From the NCBI RefSeq assembly GCF_016632335.1, contig NZ_JAEPBG010000010.1:1-64000 (forward strand): DNA of 64,000 nt, in the 5' to 3' direction. Within the stretch, counting starts at the first letter, position 1. Each line of letters starts with the position of its first letter. The translations under genes were made by a program, and so were the position numbers. Under the pieces are notes generated by a model. The model saw only the letters and a program-made list of their open reading frames with translations, was not told the DNA's origin and made no database searches. Source of the DNA: Noviherbaspirillum pedocola. GTDB taxonomy: Bacteria > Pseudomonadota > Gammaproteobacteria > Burkholderiales > Burkholderiaceae_D. Below are positions 45,464 through 57,330 of the stretch, piece by piece.

Positions 45464-46503
45464 GGCGCTTCCTCGCGGTCGTCGCGGTCGCCGCAATCGT
45501 GGCAATCGTCGCCGGCGTCTTCGAACACCGGATGAAAGCAGCGCCATGCGTGCCCGCCCTCATGATCCGTATCCGGCGCCGTGGCGCAGATGTCGGTGGC
45601 GCGCGGACAGCGGTCGCGGAAGCGGCAGCCCGAGGGCCAGGCCAGCGGCGACGGCGTGCTGCCGGCAATCTGCGCCAGCGGCGCGCCGCGCGCATTGCGC
45701 GAGGGCGAGGAAGCGATCAGGCCGCGGGTGTAGGGATGACGCGCATGATCCAGCACCGCGTCGACGCTGCCGGACTCGACCAGCTGGCCGGCGTACATCA
45801 CCGCGATGCGGTCGGCCAGGCCGGCCACCACGGCCAGGTCGTGGCTGATCCAGATCAGCGCGCTGCCGGATTCGCGGCACAGCGTCTGCATCTCGTACAG
45901 GATCTGGTTCTGGGTGGTGACGTCCAGCGCCGTGGTCGGCTCGTCGCAGATGATGACGTCGGGCCGGTTCAGCAGGGCAATGGCGATCGCCACGCGCTGG
46001 CGCATGCCGCCGGAAAACTGGTGCGGATAGGCGAGCAGCTTTTCCTCGGGATCGGCCAGGCCGACTCGCGCGAGCGCGTCGCGCGCCATCTCGCGGGCGC
46101 GCTCGCGGCCAACGCGGTGATGGGCGAGCACCGCCTCGATCATCTGGGTGTCGATGCGCAGCACCGGGTTGAGCGTCATCATCGGGTCCTGGAAGATCAT
46201 CGCGATGCGGTCGCCGCGCAACTGGCGCATCCCGCCCTCGGGCAGGCCGCGCAGCTCGCGGCCGTTCAGCCGGATGCTGCCACCGGTGACCTGCCCCGGC
46301 GCATCGACCAGGCCCATGATGGAGTAGCCCGTCATCGATTTGCCGGAGCCGGATTCGCCGACCAGTCCCAGGATTTCGCCGGCCGCGAGGCTGAAGGACA
46401 CGTCGTCCACCGCCCGCACCCGGCCTTCGCGGGTGATGAATTCGGTCCTCAGGTTTTCCACCGCCAGCACCGGCGCGCCGCTGTGCCTGTCGTCCATGCT
46501 CAT
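45460..46503 (-). CDS. Oligopeptide/dipeptide-type ABC transporter, ATPase OppD-like
   Basis: 347 residues. Walker A is GESGSGKSM, with MIFQDPMMTLNPVLRI, the signature SGGMRQRVAIAIALL and Walker B VIICDEPTTALDVT. The C-terminus contains CRFRDRCPRATDICATA, the oligopeptide-transporter-specific C-terminal motif with cysteines (a possible Fe-S site). Overlaps by four bases with both its neighbours. Confidence 0.93.
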   Translation of the reverse strand: MSMDDRHSGAPVLAVENLRTEFITREGRVRAVDDVSFSLAAGEILGLVGESGSGKSMTGYSIMGLVDAPGQVTGGSIRLNGRELRGLPEGGMRQLRGDRIAMIFQDPMMTLNPVLRIDTQMIEAVLAHHRVGRERAREMARDALARVGLADPEEKLLAYPHQFSGGMRQRVAIAIALLNRPDVIICDEPTTALDVTTQNQILYEMQTLCRESGSALIWISHDLAVVAGLADRIAVMYAGQLVESGSVDAVLDHARHPYTRGLIASSPSRNARGAPLAQIAGSTPSPLAWPSGCRFRDRCPRATDICATAPDTDHEGGHAWRCFHPVFEDAGDDCHDCGDRDDREEAP

Positions 46504-47390
46504 CCCTTCTGCAGCCGCGGGTTGAAGACGTCGCGCAGGCCGTCGGCGACCAGGTTGATCGCGGCCACGGTCGCCAGCAGCACGAGGCCGGGGTAGACGC
46601 TGATCCAGTACGCGCCGGACAGCAGGTACTGGAAGCCGTTGGCGATCAGCAGGCCCAGCGACGGCTCGGTGATCGGAAGGCCCAGGCCGAGAAAGGACAG
46701 CGTCGCTTCCAGCGTGATGGCCGACGCCACCTGCAGCGCCGCCACCACGATCAGCGGCGGCAAACAGTTCGGCAGCAGGTGGCGCAGCATGATGCGCAGC
46801 GGCGACAGGCCCAGGCCGGTGGCCGCTTCGATGTATTCCTTGTTGCGCTCGACCAGCGCCGCGCCGCGTGCGGTGCGCGCATAGGTCGCCCATTGCACCG
46901 CGATCAGCGCGATGACGATCTTCGACAGGCCCGGTCCGGACACCGCCAGCAGCACCAGCGCGATCAGGATCGACGGGAAGGAGAGCTGGATGTCGACGAT
47001 GCGCATGAGCAGCGCATCGGTGCGGCCGCCGGCATAACCGGCGACGAGGCCGGCGGCCAGGCCGATGGCCAGCGCCACCACCGTGCTGGAAATGCCGACC
47101 ACGATCGAGATGCGCAGGCCGTACAGCAGCGCCGACAGCATGTCGCGCCCCTGCTCGTCCGAGCCGAGCAAAAAGCGCATGGCGCCGTCGGCCGACACGC
47201 TGCCCGGCGGCAGGCGCGAATTGGCAATGTCCAGGCGCGCCAGGTCGTAGGGATTCTGCGGCGCGAGCAGCGGCGCCAGCAGCGCGCCCAGGCAGAGCAG
47301 CAACAGCAGCAGCAGCGCCACGGCCGCGATGCGGCTGGAAAAATACTCGCGCACCACGCGCGCGAACACACCGGTCCTGGGGTCGGCCAT
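46500..47390 (-). CDS. Oligopeptide/dipeptide-type ABC transporter, permease OppC-like
   Basis: 296 residues. An N-terminal membrane segment follows MADPRTGVFARVVREYFSSR. The binding-protein-dependent permease domain has five or six more segments and the EAA-type loop EYIEAATGLGLSPLRIMLRH. The ATG overlaps the stop of the preceding permease by one base (TGATG). The frame stays open much farther upstream, but that part is inside the other permease. Confidence 0.92.
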   Translation of the reverse strand: MADPRTGVFARVVREYFSSRIAAVALLLLLLLCLGALLAPLLAPQNPYDLARLDIANSRLPPGSVSADGAMRFLLGSDEQGRDMLSALLYGLRISIVVGISSTVVALAIGLAAGLVAGYAGGRTDALLMRIVDIQLSFPSILIALVLLAVSGPGLSKIVIALIAVQWATYARTARGAALVERNKEYIEAATGLGLSPLRIMLRHLLPNCLPPLIVVAALQVASAITLEATLSFLGLGLPITEPSLGLLIANGFQYLLSGAYWISVYPGLVLLATVAAINLVADGLRDVFNPRLQKG

Positions 47391-48364
47391 CAATCTCCCT
47401 TTGACAGTCGCACGCGGGGATCGAGCACCGAGTACAGCAGGTCGACCACCAGGTTGATCAGGATGAACAGCAGCACCGACAGCAGCAGGTAGGCGACGAT
47501 GACCGGCCGATCCAGCACGCGGATCGAGTCGATGATCAGCTTGCCCATGCCGGGCCAGGCGAACACGGTTTCGGTGACGATGGAAAACGCGATTAGCGAG
47601 CCGAATTGCAATGCCACCACGGTGACGATGGGGATCAGGATGTTCTTCAGCACGTGGACCAGCACGATGCGCGCGCCCGACAGGCCCTTGGCGCGGGCGA
47701 AGCGCACATATTCCTGCTGCAAGGCTTCCTGGGCGCCGGCGCGGGTCAGGCGGATCACGAGCGCGAAATTGAACAGGGCCAGGTTCGCCGCCGGCAGCAG
47801 CAGGTGGCGCAGGCCGTCCCAGGTGAGAAAGCTGAACGGCACGCCGAACAGCAGTTGGGTGTCGCCGCGGCCGCCGGCGGGCAGCCAGCCGAGCGTGACG
47901 GCGAACACCATGATGAACAGCAGCCCGACCCAGAAGGTCGGCAGCGAAAAGCCGAGGGTGGACAGCAGCATGATGCCGCGCCCTGCCAGGCTTTTCGGGC
48001 GCAGGCCGGCCAGAAGGCCCAGCGGTATGCCCGGCAGCACCGACAGCAGCATGGCCGCGGCGGCCAGCTCCAGCGTGGCCGGCAGGCGCTCGACGATCAG
48101 CCCGAGCGCGGGCGTGGCATAGACGAAGGAGCGGCCCAGGTTGCCGGCGGCGGCATTGTGCAAAAACAGCAGGTATTGCTGCCAAAGCGGCTGGTCCAGC
48201 CCGAAGGCGCGCACGATGGCGGCGCGCTCGGCGGCATTCGCATCCGGGCTGATCAGAATGTCGACCGGGTTGCCGATCGCGTATACGCCGACGAACACCA
48301 GCAGCGACATCACGAACAGCACCAGGAGGCTTTGCAACAGGCGGCGCAGCAGGAAGGCGGACAC
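47390..48364 (-). CDS. Oligopeptide/dipeptide-type ABC transporter, permease OppB-like
   Basis: 324 residues. It begins with a GTG start (MSAFLLRRLLQSLLVLFVMS), the canonical N-terminus of the OppB/DppB branch. It has six membrane segments and the EAA loop EYVRFARAKGLSGARIVLVH. The GTG lies six bases after the binding-protein stop. Confidence 0.92.
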   Translation of the reverse strand: MSAFLLRRLLQSLLVLFVMSLLVFVGVYAIGNPVDILISPDANAAERAAIVRAFGLDQPLWQQYLLFLHNAAAGNLGRSFVYATPALGLIVERLPATLELAAAAMLLSVLPGIPLGLLAGLRPKSLAGRGIMLLSTLGFSLPTFWVGLLFIMVFAVTLGWLPAGGRGDTQLLFGVPFSFLTWDGLRHLLLPAANLALFNFALVIRLTRAGAQEALQQEYVRFARAKGLSGARIVLVHVLKNILIPIVTVVALQFGSLIAFSIVTETVFAWPGMGKLIIDSIRVLDRPVIVAYLLLSVLLFILINLVVDLLYSVLDPRVRLSKGD

Positions 48365-48370
48365 GGTCGG

Positions 48371-49933
48371 CTACCTCGGCAGGATCTGATGGGCGAAGGT
48401 GAATTCGTCGATGCGGCCGGGATAGGACAGGCCCTTGCGCAGCGCCCAGGTCGCCACCTGGTGATGCAGCGGGATCACCGCTTCCTCGCCCAGCGCCAGC
48501 GCCGCGCCCGCCTTCGCATGCGCCTCGCGCTGCGCCTGGTCGACCGAGCCGAGCGCGGCGCGTACCTCGGCGTCGGCCTGCGGGTTGCCGTACGCGCCCC
48601 AGTTCCAGGTGCCCCAGCCGGCTTTCGGATCCGGCGTGCCGACCAGCGTGCGCAGCGCGAAGTCGCCGGCCAGCGAGCCCCAGCCCAGCAGCGCCACGCT
48701 GAATTCACCCTTCCTGGCGCGGCCGAAGTACACCGACAGCGGCAGCGTCTGCACCGCGGTCCGGATGCCGATGCGGCTCAGGTATTGCGCCACCGTCTGC
48801 ACGATGCGCTCATCGTTGACGTAGCGGTTGTTCGGTCCGTGGAGGGTCAGCCGGAAACCGTCCGGATAGCCGGCCTCGGCCAGCAATCGCTTCGCGCCTG
48901 CGGGATCGTAAGCCTGCACCGCCAGCGCATCGTCATAGCCGAAGACGCCGGGCGAGATGATGTTCGACGCCGGCACCGCCAGGCCTTCCATCGTGCGCGC
49001 CACCAGGGTCTTGCGGTCGATTGCCATCGAGATCGCGCGCCGCACGCGCACATCGGCCAGCGGATTGCGCTCCAGCGCTCGGCCGTCGTTGCCAGTCACC
49101 CACGGCGACGGGCGTGGCCGCTGGTCGACGGTCCAGAAAATCGTGCGCCAGGAAACGCGCTGGGCCACGGTGAAGCGCGGATTGCGCTGCAGATGGGCGA
49201 CATCGGGTGTGGGCACGCTTTCCATCACATCGACATCGCCGGCCAGCAAGGCCGCCAGGCGCGGCGCGGCGGCGGTGATGATGCGAAAGCGCACCCGCTC
49301 CCAGGGCGCGCGGCCGCCCCACCAGGCATCGTTGCGCGCCAGATCGATGTGGTCGCCGCGCACGAAACCGGCGAAGCGGAACGGACCGGTGCCAACCAGA
49401 GCGCGGCCGCTGTCGAAGTCTTCCGGCCGGGCATGCTCGGCAGCCCGTTTCGAGATGATGAAGATCGAGGACAGGTCGAGCGGCAACGGGCCGTAGGGCT
49501 GCGCGGTCTTCAGTTCGATGGTGTGGTCGTCGATCGCCCGCTTGGCGACGATCTGGCGGGTGTAGGCGGTGAACGGCCCCGGGCTGGTCGTCAGCTGCGC
49601 CGGGCGATCCAGCGAAAACAGCACATCGTCGGCAGTGAGCGGGCTGCCGTCATGGAAAACGACGCCGCGCCGCAAGTGGAATTCCCAGGTGGTGTCGTCG
49701 ACCGCGCGCCAGGATTCGGCCAGGCCCGGCACCAGCCGGCCGTTGGCGTCGGACATCACCAGGGTATCGAACAGGTGCGAGGACAGATTGATGTTCGGCG
49801 CGATGTTCAGAAAATGCGGGTCCAGCGACGATACATCGGCAGCCAGGGCAATCCTCAGCTCGGCGGCGGCAGCCAGCGCCATCGGAATGGCGAGCATGGC
49901 GGCGAGCAACAGTTTCGCGAGGGTTTTCGGCAT
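48371..49933 (-). CDS. Oligopeptide-type ABC transporter, substrate-binding protein (family 5)
   Basis: 520 residues. The signal peptide is about 1-25 (MPKTLAKLLLAAMLAIPMAL). The family-5 SBP fold shows AELRIALAADVSSLDPHF at its mature start, DTTWEFHLRRGVVFHDGSPL and VRRAISMAIDRKTLV. Ligands of the family include peptides, nickel, opines and others; the pocket cannot be decided by eye. First gene of the five-gene operon (A-B-C-D-F order). A longer start at 49963 is possible but would precede the signal peptide. Confidence 0.92.
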   Translation of the reverse strand: MPKTLAKLLLAAMLAIPMALAAAAELRIALAADVSSLDPHFLNIAPNINLSSHLFDTLVMSDANGRLVPGLAESWRAVDDTTWEFHLRRGVVFHDGSPLTADDVLFSLDRPAQLTTSPGPFTAYTRQIVAKRAIDDHTIELKTAQPYGPLPLDLSSIFIISKRAAEHARPEDFDSGRALVGTGPFRFAGFVRGDHIDLARNDAWWGGRAPWERVRFRIITAAAPRLAALLAGDVDVMESVPTPDVAHLQRNPRFTVAQRVSWRTIFWTVDQRPRPSPWVTGNDGRALERNPLADVRVRRAISMAIDRKTLVARTMEGLAVPASNIISPGVFGYDDALAVQAYDPAGAKRLLAEAGYPDGFRLTLHGPNNRYVNDERIVQTVAQYLSRIGIRTAVQTLPLSVYFGRARKGEFSVALLGWGSLAGDFALRTLVGTPDPKAGWGTWNWGAYGNPQADAEVRAALGSVDQAQREAHAKAGAALALGEEAVIPLHHQVATWALRKGLSYPGRIDEFTFAHQILPR

Positions 49934-50102
49934 GCCTATGTGCAAGTCAGGCGGAATTGACAAGAGCGCAATGATATACGGCGCACGCGATTCCGTTTTG
50001 CGCAGATTGGAGGGGGGCTGGCCGAAGAACTATTGGCAACCCGGCTGCTCTTATCTCCTTGTAAAGCATTCAGAGACAGCCTCACTGCCCAAGGAGAGGG
50101 AC

Positions 50103-50687
50103 ATGAGTACGATCATCGCAGGAAGGTTTGAACAACAAGCCAGCGCGCAAACGGCTGCGGAAGCCCTGGCACAGGCCGGTTTCGCGCCGGATCAGATCAG
50201 CGTGTTTTTCGTCACGCCGGCCGGGCAGCATGCGCAGCATCCGATTGGCGGTGATCGCGATCAGTCGCCCGGCGCGGAAAACACCGGCAAGGCCGATCTC
50301 GCCGGCGGCGCGGCGGGAGCGGCGATCGGCGCGGCGGTCGGTGCGATTGCCACGCCGATCGCTGGACCGATCGGTCCGGTCACCGGCGCCTTAGTCGGCG
50401 GGCATGTTGGCCAGATGATGGGCGCCATGGGCGGCACGAAGGAGGATGGCAGCGGCGGCAACCGCGTGCCGATCCGCCTGTCCGGCATGCTGGTGGCGGT
50501 GGCGGTCGGCGGCGACGGCATGCGCGACCGGGCGCTCGACACCCTGCGCGAAGTCGGCGCATCCGACTTGGAATTCGCCGAAGGCAGCATCGTCGCTGGG
50601 GACTGGGAGGACTTCGACCCGGTGGCGCCGCCGAACTATATCGACGCCGCGACAAGGCAGCCATTCCGCCCGCACGCGGAGAGCTGA
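50103..50687 (+). CDS. Glycine-zipper protein (general stress-like)
   Basis: 194 residues. MSTIIAGRFEQQASAQTAAE opens an N-terminal ferredoxin-like region of about 50 residues (AL..AGFAPDQISVFFVTPAGQ). A glycine zipper follows (about 66-115, GGAAGAAIGAAVGAIATPIA), able to insert in a membrane, and then a region repeating the first fold (RIPIRLSGMLVAVAV, DRALDTLREVGASDLEFAEG). The start is backed by AAGGAGAGG. Similar proteins are induced by stress, with function unknown. It lies divergent from the peptide-binding protein and convergent with priA. Confidence 0.8.
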   Translation: MSTIIAGRFEQQASAQTAAEALAQAGFAPDQISVFFVTPAGQHAQHPIGGDRDQSPGAENTGKADLAGGAAGAAIGAAVGAIATPIAGPIGPVTGALVGGHVGQMMGAMGGTKEDGSGGNRVPIRLSGMLVAVAVGGDGMRDRALDTLREVGASDLEFAEGSIVAGDWEDFDPVAPPNYIDAATRQPFRPHAES

Positions 50688-50753
50688 GCGGGCGCTTCCA
50701 AAACGCCACCCGTGTCTGGCACGGCGACGCGTCGATAGCGCGTCAATGCCACT

Positions 50754-52781
<2,028 letters not shown>

Positions 52782-53566
52782 CTGGAAGCAATCCTGAGTT
52801 TGCGAGCTAAGTCGCGGTTTACTAAACAACTTTTTCTGATGTCCACACAGCCTGTGGATAATTTTGTGAACAAAAGGCTCTTGACACCTCGCTGGCAAAC
52901 GTTTACCCGGGCGAAACTCGCCAATCAGTGCGCGCGGAGTATATTTTTTCCTTTTAAATCAAGGTATTAGGACAGAACGTTTTTGTTACGCCTTCGTTAC
53001 GCTTGTGCTGCGCACAATGTCTCCGGTGTGAATAAGTGAAGCGAAATCATTGTTACGCATGCTTCATTCATCCGGATAACGAACGCCTTTCCGATGCCAT
53101 TCGGCATATCGGGGAAAAAATTTAACAAACTTCTCACGAAGAAATCTTGAAACAGCAGAAAGCTTTTCTGAAAGCAAAAATGCCCGTCGGAATGTAACTG
53201 CGTACAGTGGGATTTCCCTTGTGCAAGGCTCGTACCACTTCACGGGCCATGGAAGGACGGGACGCTAAACCCCGGATTACAAATGCGTTTTTTCCCAAGT
53301 TCAAACTGTGGATAACTTTGTGCACAAATTTGGGAGCCTGGGGCTACAACCACTGCCGCAGATTTGCAAGCCTGTAAATCCACACAGGTTGCAAAAATAA
53401 TTACTCTTTAATTTCAATGACTTAAAAAGCTTTTGTGTGAAATTTCATGGACATATTGGCAAGTCACGTGAAAATATGCTTGCAAGTTTTTTTGTGCATA
53501 AGTGCGACATCAAGAGTTGCCTGAGCAAATTTAACATTCCAGGCCACTGCTGCTCCGCAGAAGCGT
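52782..53566. promoter_or_regulatory. AT-rich intergenic region with three perfect DnaA boxes
   Basis: A 785-base gap with no gene. On the minus strand it holds TTATCCACA at 52861-52853 and 53315-53307, and TTATGCACA at 53501-53493: three perfect matches to TTATNCACA. A near-match TTGTGCACA (one mismatch) sits at 53318-53326. AT-rich runs surround them (for example 53113-53125 and 53393-53445). Neither strand encodes a recognisable protein. The hemE and priA genes on either side are both on the minus strand. This could be a DnaA-titrating or accessory replication site, or a DnaA-controlled priA promoter; dnaA itself is not in the window. Confidence 0.5.
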
Positions 53567-54661
53567 TCAGGCGTGCTGCGCCATCGTGCGGCTGTATTTG
53601 TGCACTGTGTCGACGAGGACCGCAACGGACTCAGGTGGCGTGAATTGCGAGATGCCGTGACCCAAGTTGAATATATGGCCGCCGCGATCATCCGGCCTGC
53701 CAAAGGAGTCGAGCACTCGCACCACTTCCTGTTCGATACGTTCGGGATTGGCGAACAGGACGGAAGGATCGAGATTGCCTTGCAACGCTACCTTGTGTCC
53801 GACCCGCTTGCGCGCAGTGCCGAGGTTGACCGTCCAATCCAATCCGAGCGCATCCGCGCCGCTATCGGCCATCTCTTCCAGCCACAGGCCGCCGCCCTTG
53901 GTGAAAACAATGCTGGGTATGCGCACGCCCTCATGTTCACGCTTGAGCTGAGCCAGCACATCGCGCATGTAGCGCAATGAGAACTCCTGAAAGGCGCCAT
54001 CGGCCAGAGCGCCGCCCCAGGTATCGAAAATCATGACGGCCTGAGCGCCCGCTTCGATCTGCGCATTCAGATAGGCTGCTACGGCGGTGGCATTGGTGCG
54101 GAGTATGTGATGCATCAGGTCAGGACGGTCATAAAGCATCGTCTTGACCCGGCGGAAATCGTCCGAGCCGCCACCTTCGACCATGTAACAGGCCAGTGTC
54201 CACGGGCTGCCGGAGAAGCCGATCAGCGGAACCCTGCCTTGCAAGGCGGTGCGGATCTGGGTGACGGCATCGAAGACATAGCGCAGGCTTTCCATGTCCG
54301 GCACCTTCAGCGCGCGGACTGCCGCCTCGTCGCGCAGCGGCCTTTCGAACTTGGGTCCTTCGCCTTCCGCGAAATGCAGGCCCAATCCCATGGCGTCCGG
54401 TACCGTAAGAATGTCCGAAAACAGGATGGCGGCGTCCAGCGCATAGCGATCCAGGGGCTGCAGGGTTACTTCCGTGGCGAAATCCGGATTCTTCGCCAGG
54501 CCGAGAAAGGAACCGGCTCTTGCACGCGTGGCCCGATATTCGGGTAGGTAACGCCCTGCCTGACGCATCAGCCATACCGGGGTGGTGTCCGTGGGTTGGC
54601 GCAGCAGCGCGCGCAGAAAAGTGTCGTTTTGAAGTGCTGCGAACGGTGTGGCCATCGGCAT
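53567..54661 (-). CDS. hemE: Uroporphyrinogen decarboxylase (EC 4.1.1.37)
   Basis: 364 residues. HemE converts uroporphyrinogen III to coproporphyrinogen III in heme synthesis. The conserved N-terminus has [20 protein letters not shown] and [15 protein letters not shown], with the catalytic Asp in [14 protein letters not shown]. Later segments include [15 protein letters not shown] and [16 protein letters not shown]. Start at 54661 or the second ATG at 54655; no strong ribosome site precedes either. A single gene, upstream of the DnaA-box gap on the same strand. Confidence 0.96.
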   Translation of the reverse strand: MPMATPFAALQNDTFLRALLRQPTDTTPVWLMRQAGRYLPEYRATRARAGSFLGLAKNPDFATEVTLQPLDRYALDAAILFSDILTVPDAMGLGLHFAEGEGPKFERPLRDEAAVRALKVPDMESLRYVFDAVTQIRTALQGRVPLIGFSGSPWTLACYMVEGGGSDDFRRVKTMLYDRPDLMHHILRTNATAVAAYLNAQIEAGAQAVMIFDTWGGALADGAFQEFSLRYMRDVLAQLKREHEGVRIPSIVFTKGGGLWLEEMADSGADALGLDWTVNLGTARKRVGHKVALQGNLDPSVLFANPERIEQEVVRVLDSFGRPDDRGGHIFNLGHGISQFTPPESVAVLVDTVHKYSRTMAQHA

Positions 54662-54965
54662 GGGTGGGTGAATTTTGGGAAGCCGGTATTATGGCCCATG
54701 GCGGCAGACTGCAAGCTTTTTTCAACGTACGGGCGATGTTCGGCCTGTGTTCTCCATTTTCCCTCCTGTTGAGGCGATCGACATGGCGCTCTTCAGCGTC
54801 GTGATATTGTTTTTGCAACGTTGCTGAAGATGATGACGGCTTGCGTACGGTGATTCGACGTGGCGACTCGCCATTCCCTGCGCCATGTCATCAACGCATT
54901 CAGGCATTCTCGTCACAGTTGCAGCAAAGCCGGGAAAAGGTATGCCCCGGCGGAAGGATGAATTT

Positions 54966-56474
54966 ATGGATTTTACGATCGACTGCGATCTCCTCGTGAT
55001 TGGCGGAGGTTTGATCGGAGCGGCGATCGCCCGCGATGCCGCTGGACGCGGCTTGTCCGTCACCCTGTGTGAAGAAGGTGATCTCGCCGAGCGGGCGTCG
55101 GCCCTGTCTTGCTGCCCGATGCGCGACACCGCGCCGGCTGAGGATCCGGTACATCTCACTACTTTGCGCATGGCCATCGCCGAGCGCGAGACGTTGCTGC
55201 GCTGCGCACCGCAACTCGGTAAATGCCTGCGTGTCGTCGTGCCGCAAACCGCTGCGGAAGGTAGCGGCTGGAAAATACGTTCGGCAATCGGTTTGCAGAA
55301 TCTGCTCGGCAAGGGTGGCCTGTTCCCTGCGTCGCGCGAAGTTGACCTGTTGCACCATGCCGCTGGCGGACCACTGCGACCGGAGTACAGCCATGGCTGG
55401 ATGTATTCGGATGTCGCCTTCGATGTGGTCAGGCTGACCGTTCTCAACGCCATGGACGCGGCCGAAGGTGGAGCGCGGATATTGACACGCACGGCTTGCC
55501 GCTCGTTACAGCGCGTGCCAGGCGGTTGGGAAGCGGTGCTGCGTGGTGAACACGGAAAAACGACCGGCGTGCGAACGCGTTCGGTGATCAATGCAACAGG
55601 TGGCAGTGTCAATGCGGTGCTGCAGGACGCCCAGTGCGACACCGTGGAGGCGAAAGCGCGCAGGAGTACACAACTACTGTCCACGCGCCATGTCGGCCAC
55701 GAATATGCTTACCTGTTGCGCGCGGCTGATGGCAGACAGGTGCATGTCGTTCCGCAGGGCGCCGGTATGGCCCTGTTGAGCGTGATCAGCGATGACGATC
55801 ATGCTGCGGATGACGATATCGCCACCTTGTGCCAAACCTTCAATCGCTACTTCACCGCGCAGATGACAGCCGCGGATGTGGTCTGGTCGCGTTCCAATGT
55901 CTGGCTGGCGGCGAGCGAGACGCCGGGCAAGCGGCAGCCGGCAAGAGATTACCGTCTTACAACGACGACGGAAGAGGCGCCCCTGCTCTCGGTAGTTGGC
56001 GGCAGTCTGTCCAGTCACCGTCGGCTGGCGGAAGAAGCGGTGGGCAAAATCGCCGCCCGCCTGCACAGCCAGGGCGGCACATGGACAGACCAATGCTGTC
56101 TTCCGGGCGGCGACTTGTACGGTCCGGTGCCGTCAAATCGTGCGGTCAGCGAATTCCATTTGTATGTACAGGGGGCGAAGCAGCGCTATTCCTGGGCGCC
56201 GCCACTGCTGATCGCACGGTACAGCCGCCTCTATGGCAGCCGCCTGCACCGGCTGCTGGAAAATTGCGCGAGCGTGGAGGATCTGGGCAGGGAGATCCTG
56301 CCGGGGATGCATGAACTCGAGTTGCGCTATCTGAGGGAGATGGAATGGGCGCAGACGGCGGTCGACATTCTGCGTCGCACGCGTTCTGGCCCTTTGTCCC
56401 AAGCCGATGCACAAGTGCGCCTGGATGCCTGGATTACCGAGGCGACCGCACGGCAATACGCGGCCGCGGTCTGA
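54966..56474 (+). CDS. Divergent GlpD-like FAD-dependent oxidoreductase
   Basis: 502 residues. The N-terminal dinucleotide-binding motif CDLLVIGGGLIGAAIARDAA GRG... and the fold through YSDVAFDVVRLTVLNAMDAA are as in aerobic glycerol-3-phosphate dehydrogenase. Key GlpD motifs are replaced, however: the stretch that normally reads TSS-S-KLIHGGLRYLE is ERASALSCCPMRD here. The GGK-TTYR block is GGSLSSHRRLAE, and the WVDDAR strand is AFDVVR. So substrate contacts and covalent-site neighbours are lost or altered. It may be an enzyme with a new substrate or an inactive relative. Start at 54966 (ATGGATTTTACG); an ATG at 54942 is possible. Stands alone. Confidence 0.8.
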   Translation: MDFTIDCDLLVIGGGLIGAAIARDAAGRGLSVTLCEEGDLAERASALSCCPMRDTAPAEDPVHLTTLRMAIAERETLLRCAPQLGKCLRVVVPQTAAEGSGWKIRSAIGLQNLLGKGGLFPASREVDLLHHAAGGPLRPEYSHGWMYSDVAFDVVRLTVLNAMDAAEGGARILTRTACRSLQRVPGGWEAVLRGEHGKTTGVRTRSVINATGGSVNAVLQDAQCDTVEAKARRSTQLLSTRHVGHEYAYLLRAADGRQVHVVPQGAGMALLSVISDDDHAADDDIATLCQTFNRYFTAQMTAADVVWSRSNVWLAASETPGKRQPARDYRLTTTTEEAPLLSVVGGSLSSHRRLAEEAVGKIAARLHSQGGTWTDQCCLPGGDLYGPVPSNRAVSEFHLYVQGAKQRYSWAPPLLIARYSRLYGSRLHRLLENCASVEDLGREILPGMHELELRYLREMEWAQTAVDILRRTRSGPLSQADAQVRLDAWITEATARQYAAAV

Positions 56475-56523
56475 GCGCGCCGCGGTCAGAAGCCGGCGCT
56501 GCCGCAGCAGCGCTCGCCGCGTT

Positions 56524-57330
56524 TCACACCACCTTGATGTTGGCGTAATCCTCGCGCGGCTCCGGATAGGCGAGCTTCATGCCGACCAGAGTGTCCCGGA
56601 TGACCGTGGCAATCGCCAGGTTGCGATGCGTCTTGGAATCCGCCGGAATGACATACCAAGGCGCATGCTCGGCATCGGTTTCCTGCAGCATTTCGGTATA
56701 GGCGTCCTGGTAGTCTTCCCAAAGCTTGCGCTCTTCCAGGTCCTGCGGATCGAATTTCCAATGCTTTTGCGGGTCGTCCAGGCGGGCCTGCAGGCGGCCG
56801 CGTTGCTCATCCTTCGAGATGTGCAGGAAGAACTTCAGGATTACGGTGCCGGTTTCGGAGAGCATCCGTTCGAAGTCGCGGATGTTCGCATAGCGTAGTC
56901 GACATTCGCCTGGATCAATCCAGTGATGCACCCGTGGCACCAGCACATCCTCGTAATGGCTGCGGTTGAAGATGACGATTTCGCCCTGCGCCGGTACCTG
57001 CCAGTGTATGCGCCACAGAAAGTCGTGCTCCTTTTCTGCCGTGGACGGCGCCTTGAAGGCAATGGTGCGTATGCCGAGCGGGTCCGTGAACTGAAAGACC
57101 GCGCGGATGGTGCCGTCCTTGCCGGCAGTGTCCATGCCCTGCAGCACGATCATGATCTTGCGCCGATGCTCGGCATAGAAGATGTCCTGCAGCGCGGCGA
57201 TTTCCTGGCTCAAGGTTTCGACAATCGACTTGTCCACTGCCTTGTCGTTCGAAGACAGCGGCTTGGCCGACGCATCCTCATTCCGCACCCGGTACTTTTT
57301 TGACAGCCGGAACAGTTCGCGTGCGTTCAT
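56524..57330 (-). CDS. ppk2: Polyphosphate kinase 2 family (PPK2, class III-like)
   Basis: 268 residues. Walker A is VLQGMDTAGKDGTI, the lid/Walker B region VIFNRSHYEDVLVPRVH and the C-terminal part WYVIPADSKTHRNLAIA. The FNRSHYEDVL form is the pattern of PPK2 class III enzymes, which phosphorylate nucleoside mono- and diphosphates with polyphosphate. Its ATG is translationally coupled to the CoA-binding protein upstream (ATGA overlap). Confidence 0.88.
   Translation of the reverse strand: MNARELFRLSKKYRVRNEDASAKPLSSNDKAVDKSIVETLSQEIAALQDIFYAEHRRKIMIVLQGMDTAGKDGTIRAVFQFTDPLGIRTIAFKAPSTAEKEHDFLWRIHWQVPAQGEIVIFNRSHYEDVLVPRVHHWIDPGECRLRYANIRDFERMLSETGTVILKFFLHISKDEQRGRLQARLDDPQKHWKFDPQDLEERKLWEDYQDAYTEMLQETDAEHAPWYVIPADSKTHRNLAIATVIRDTLVGMKLAYPEPREDYANIKVV

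Noticed and set aside
52782-53566. The chromosomal oriC itself
   Set aside because: No dnaA, dnaN, rpmH or parAB genes are adjacent, and only three perfect boxes are seen. An origin is possible but not claimed.
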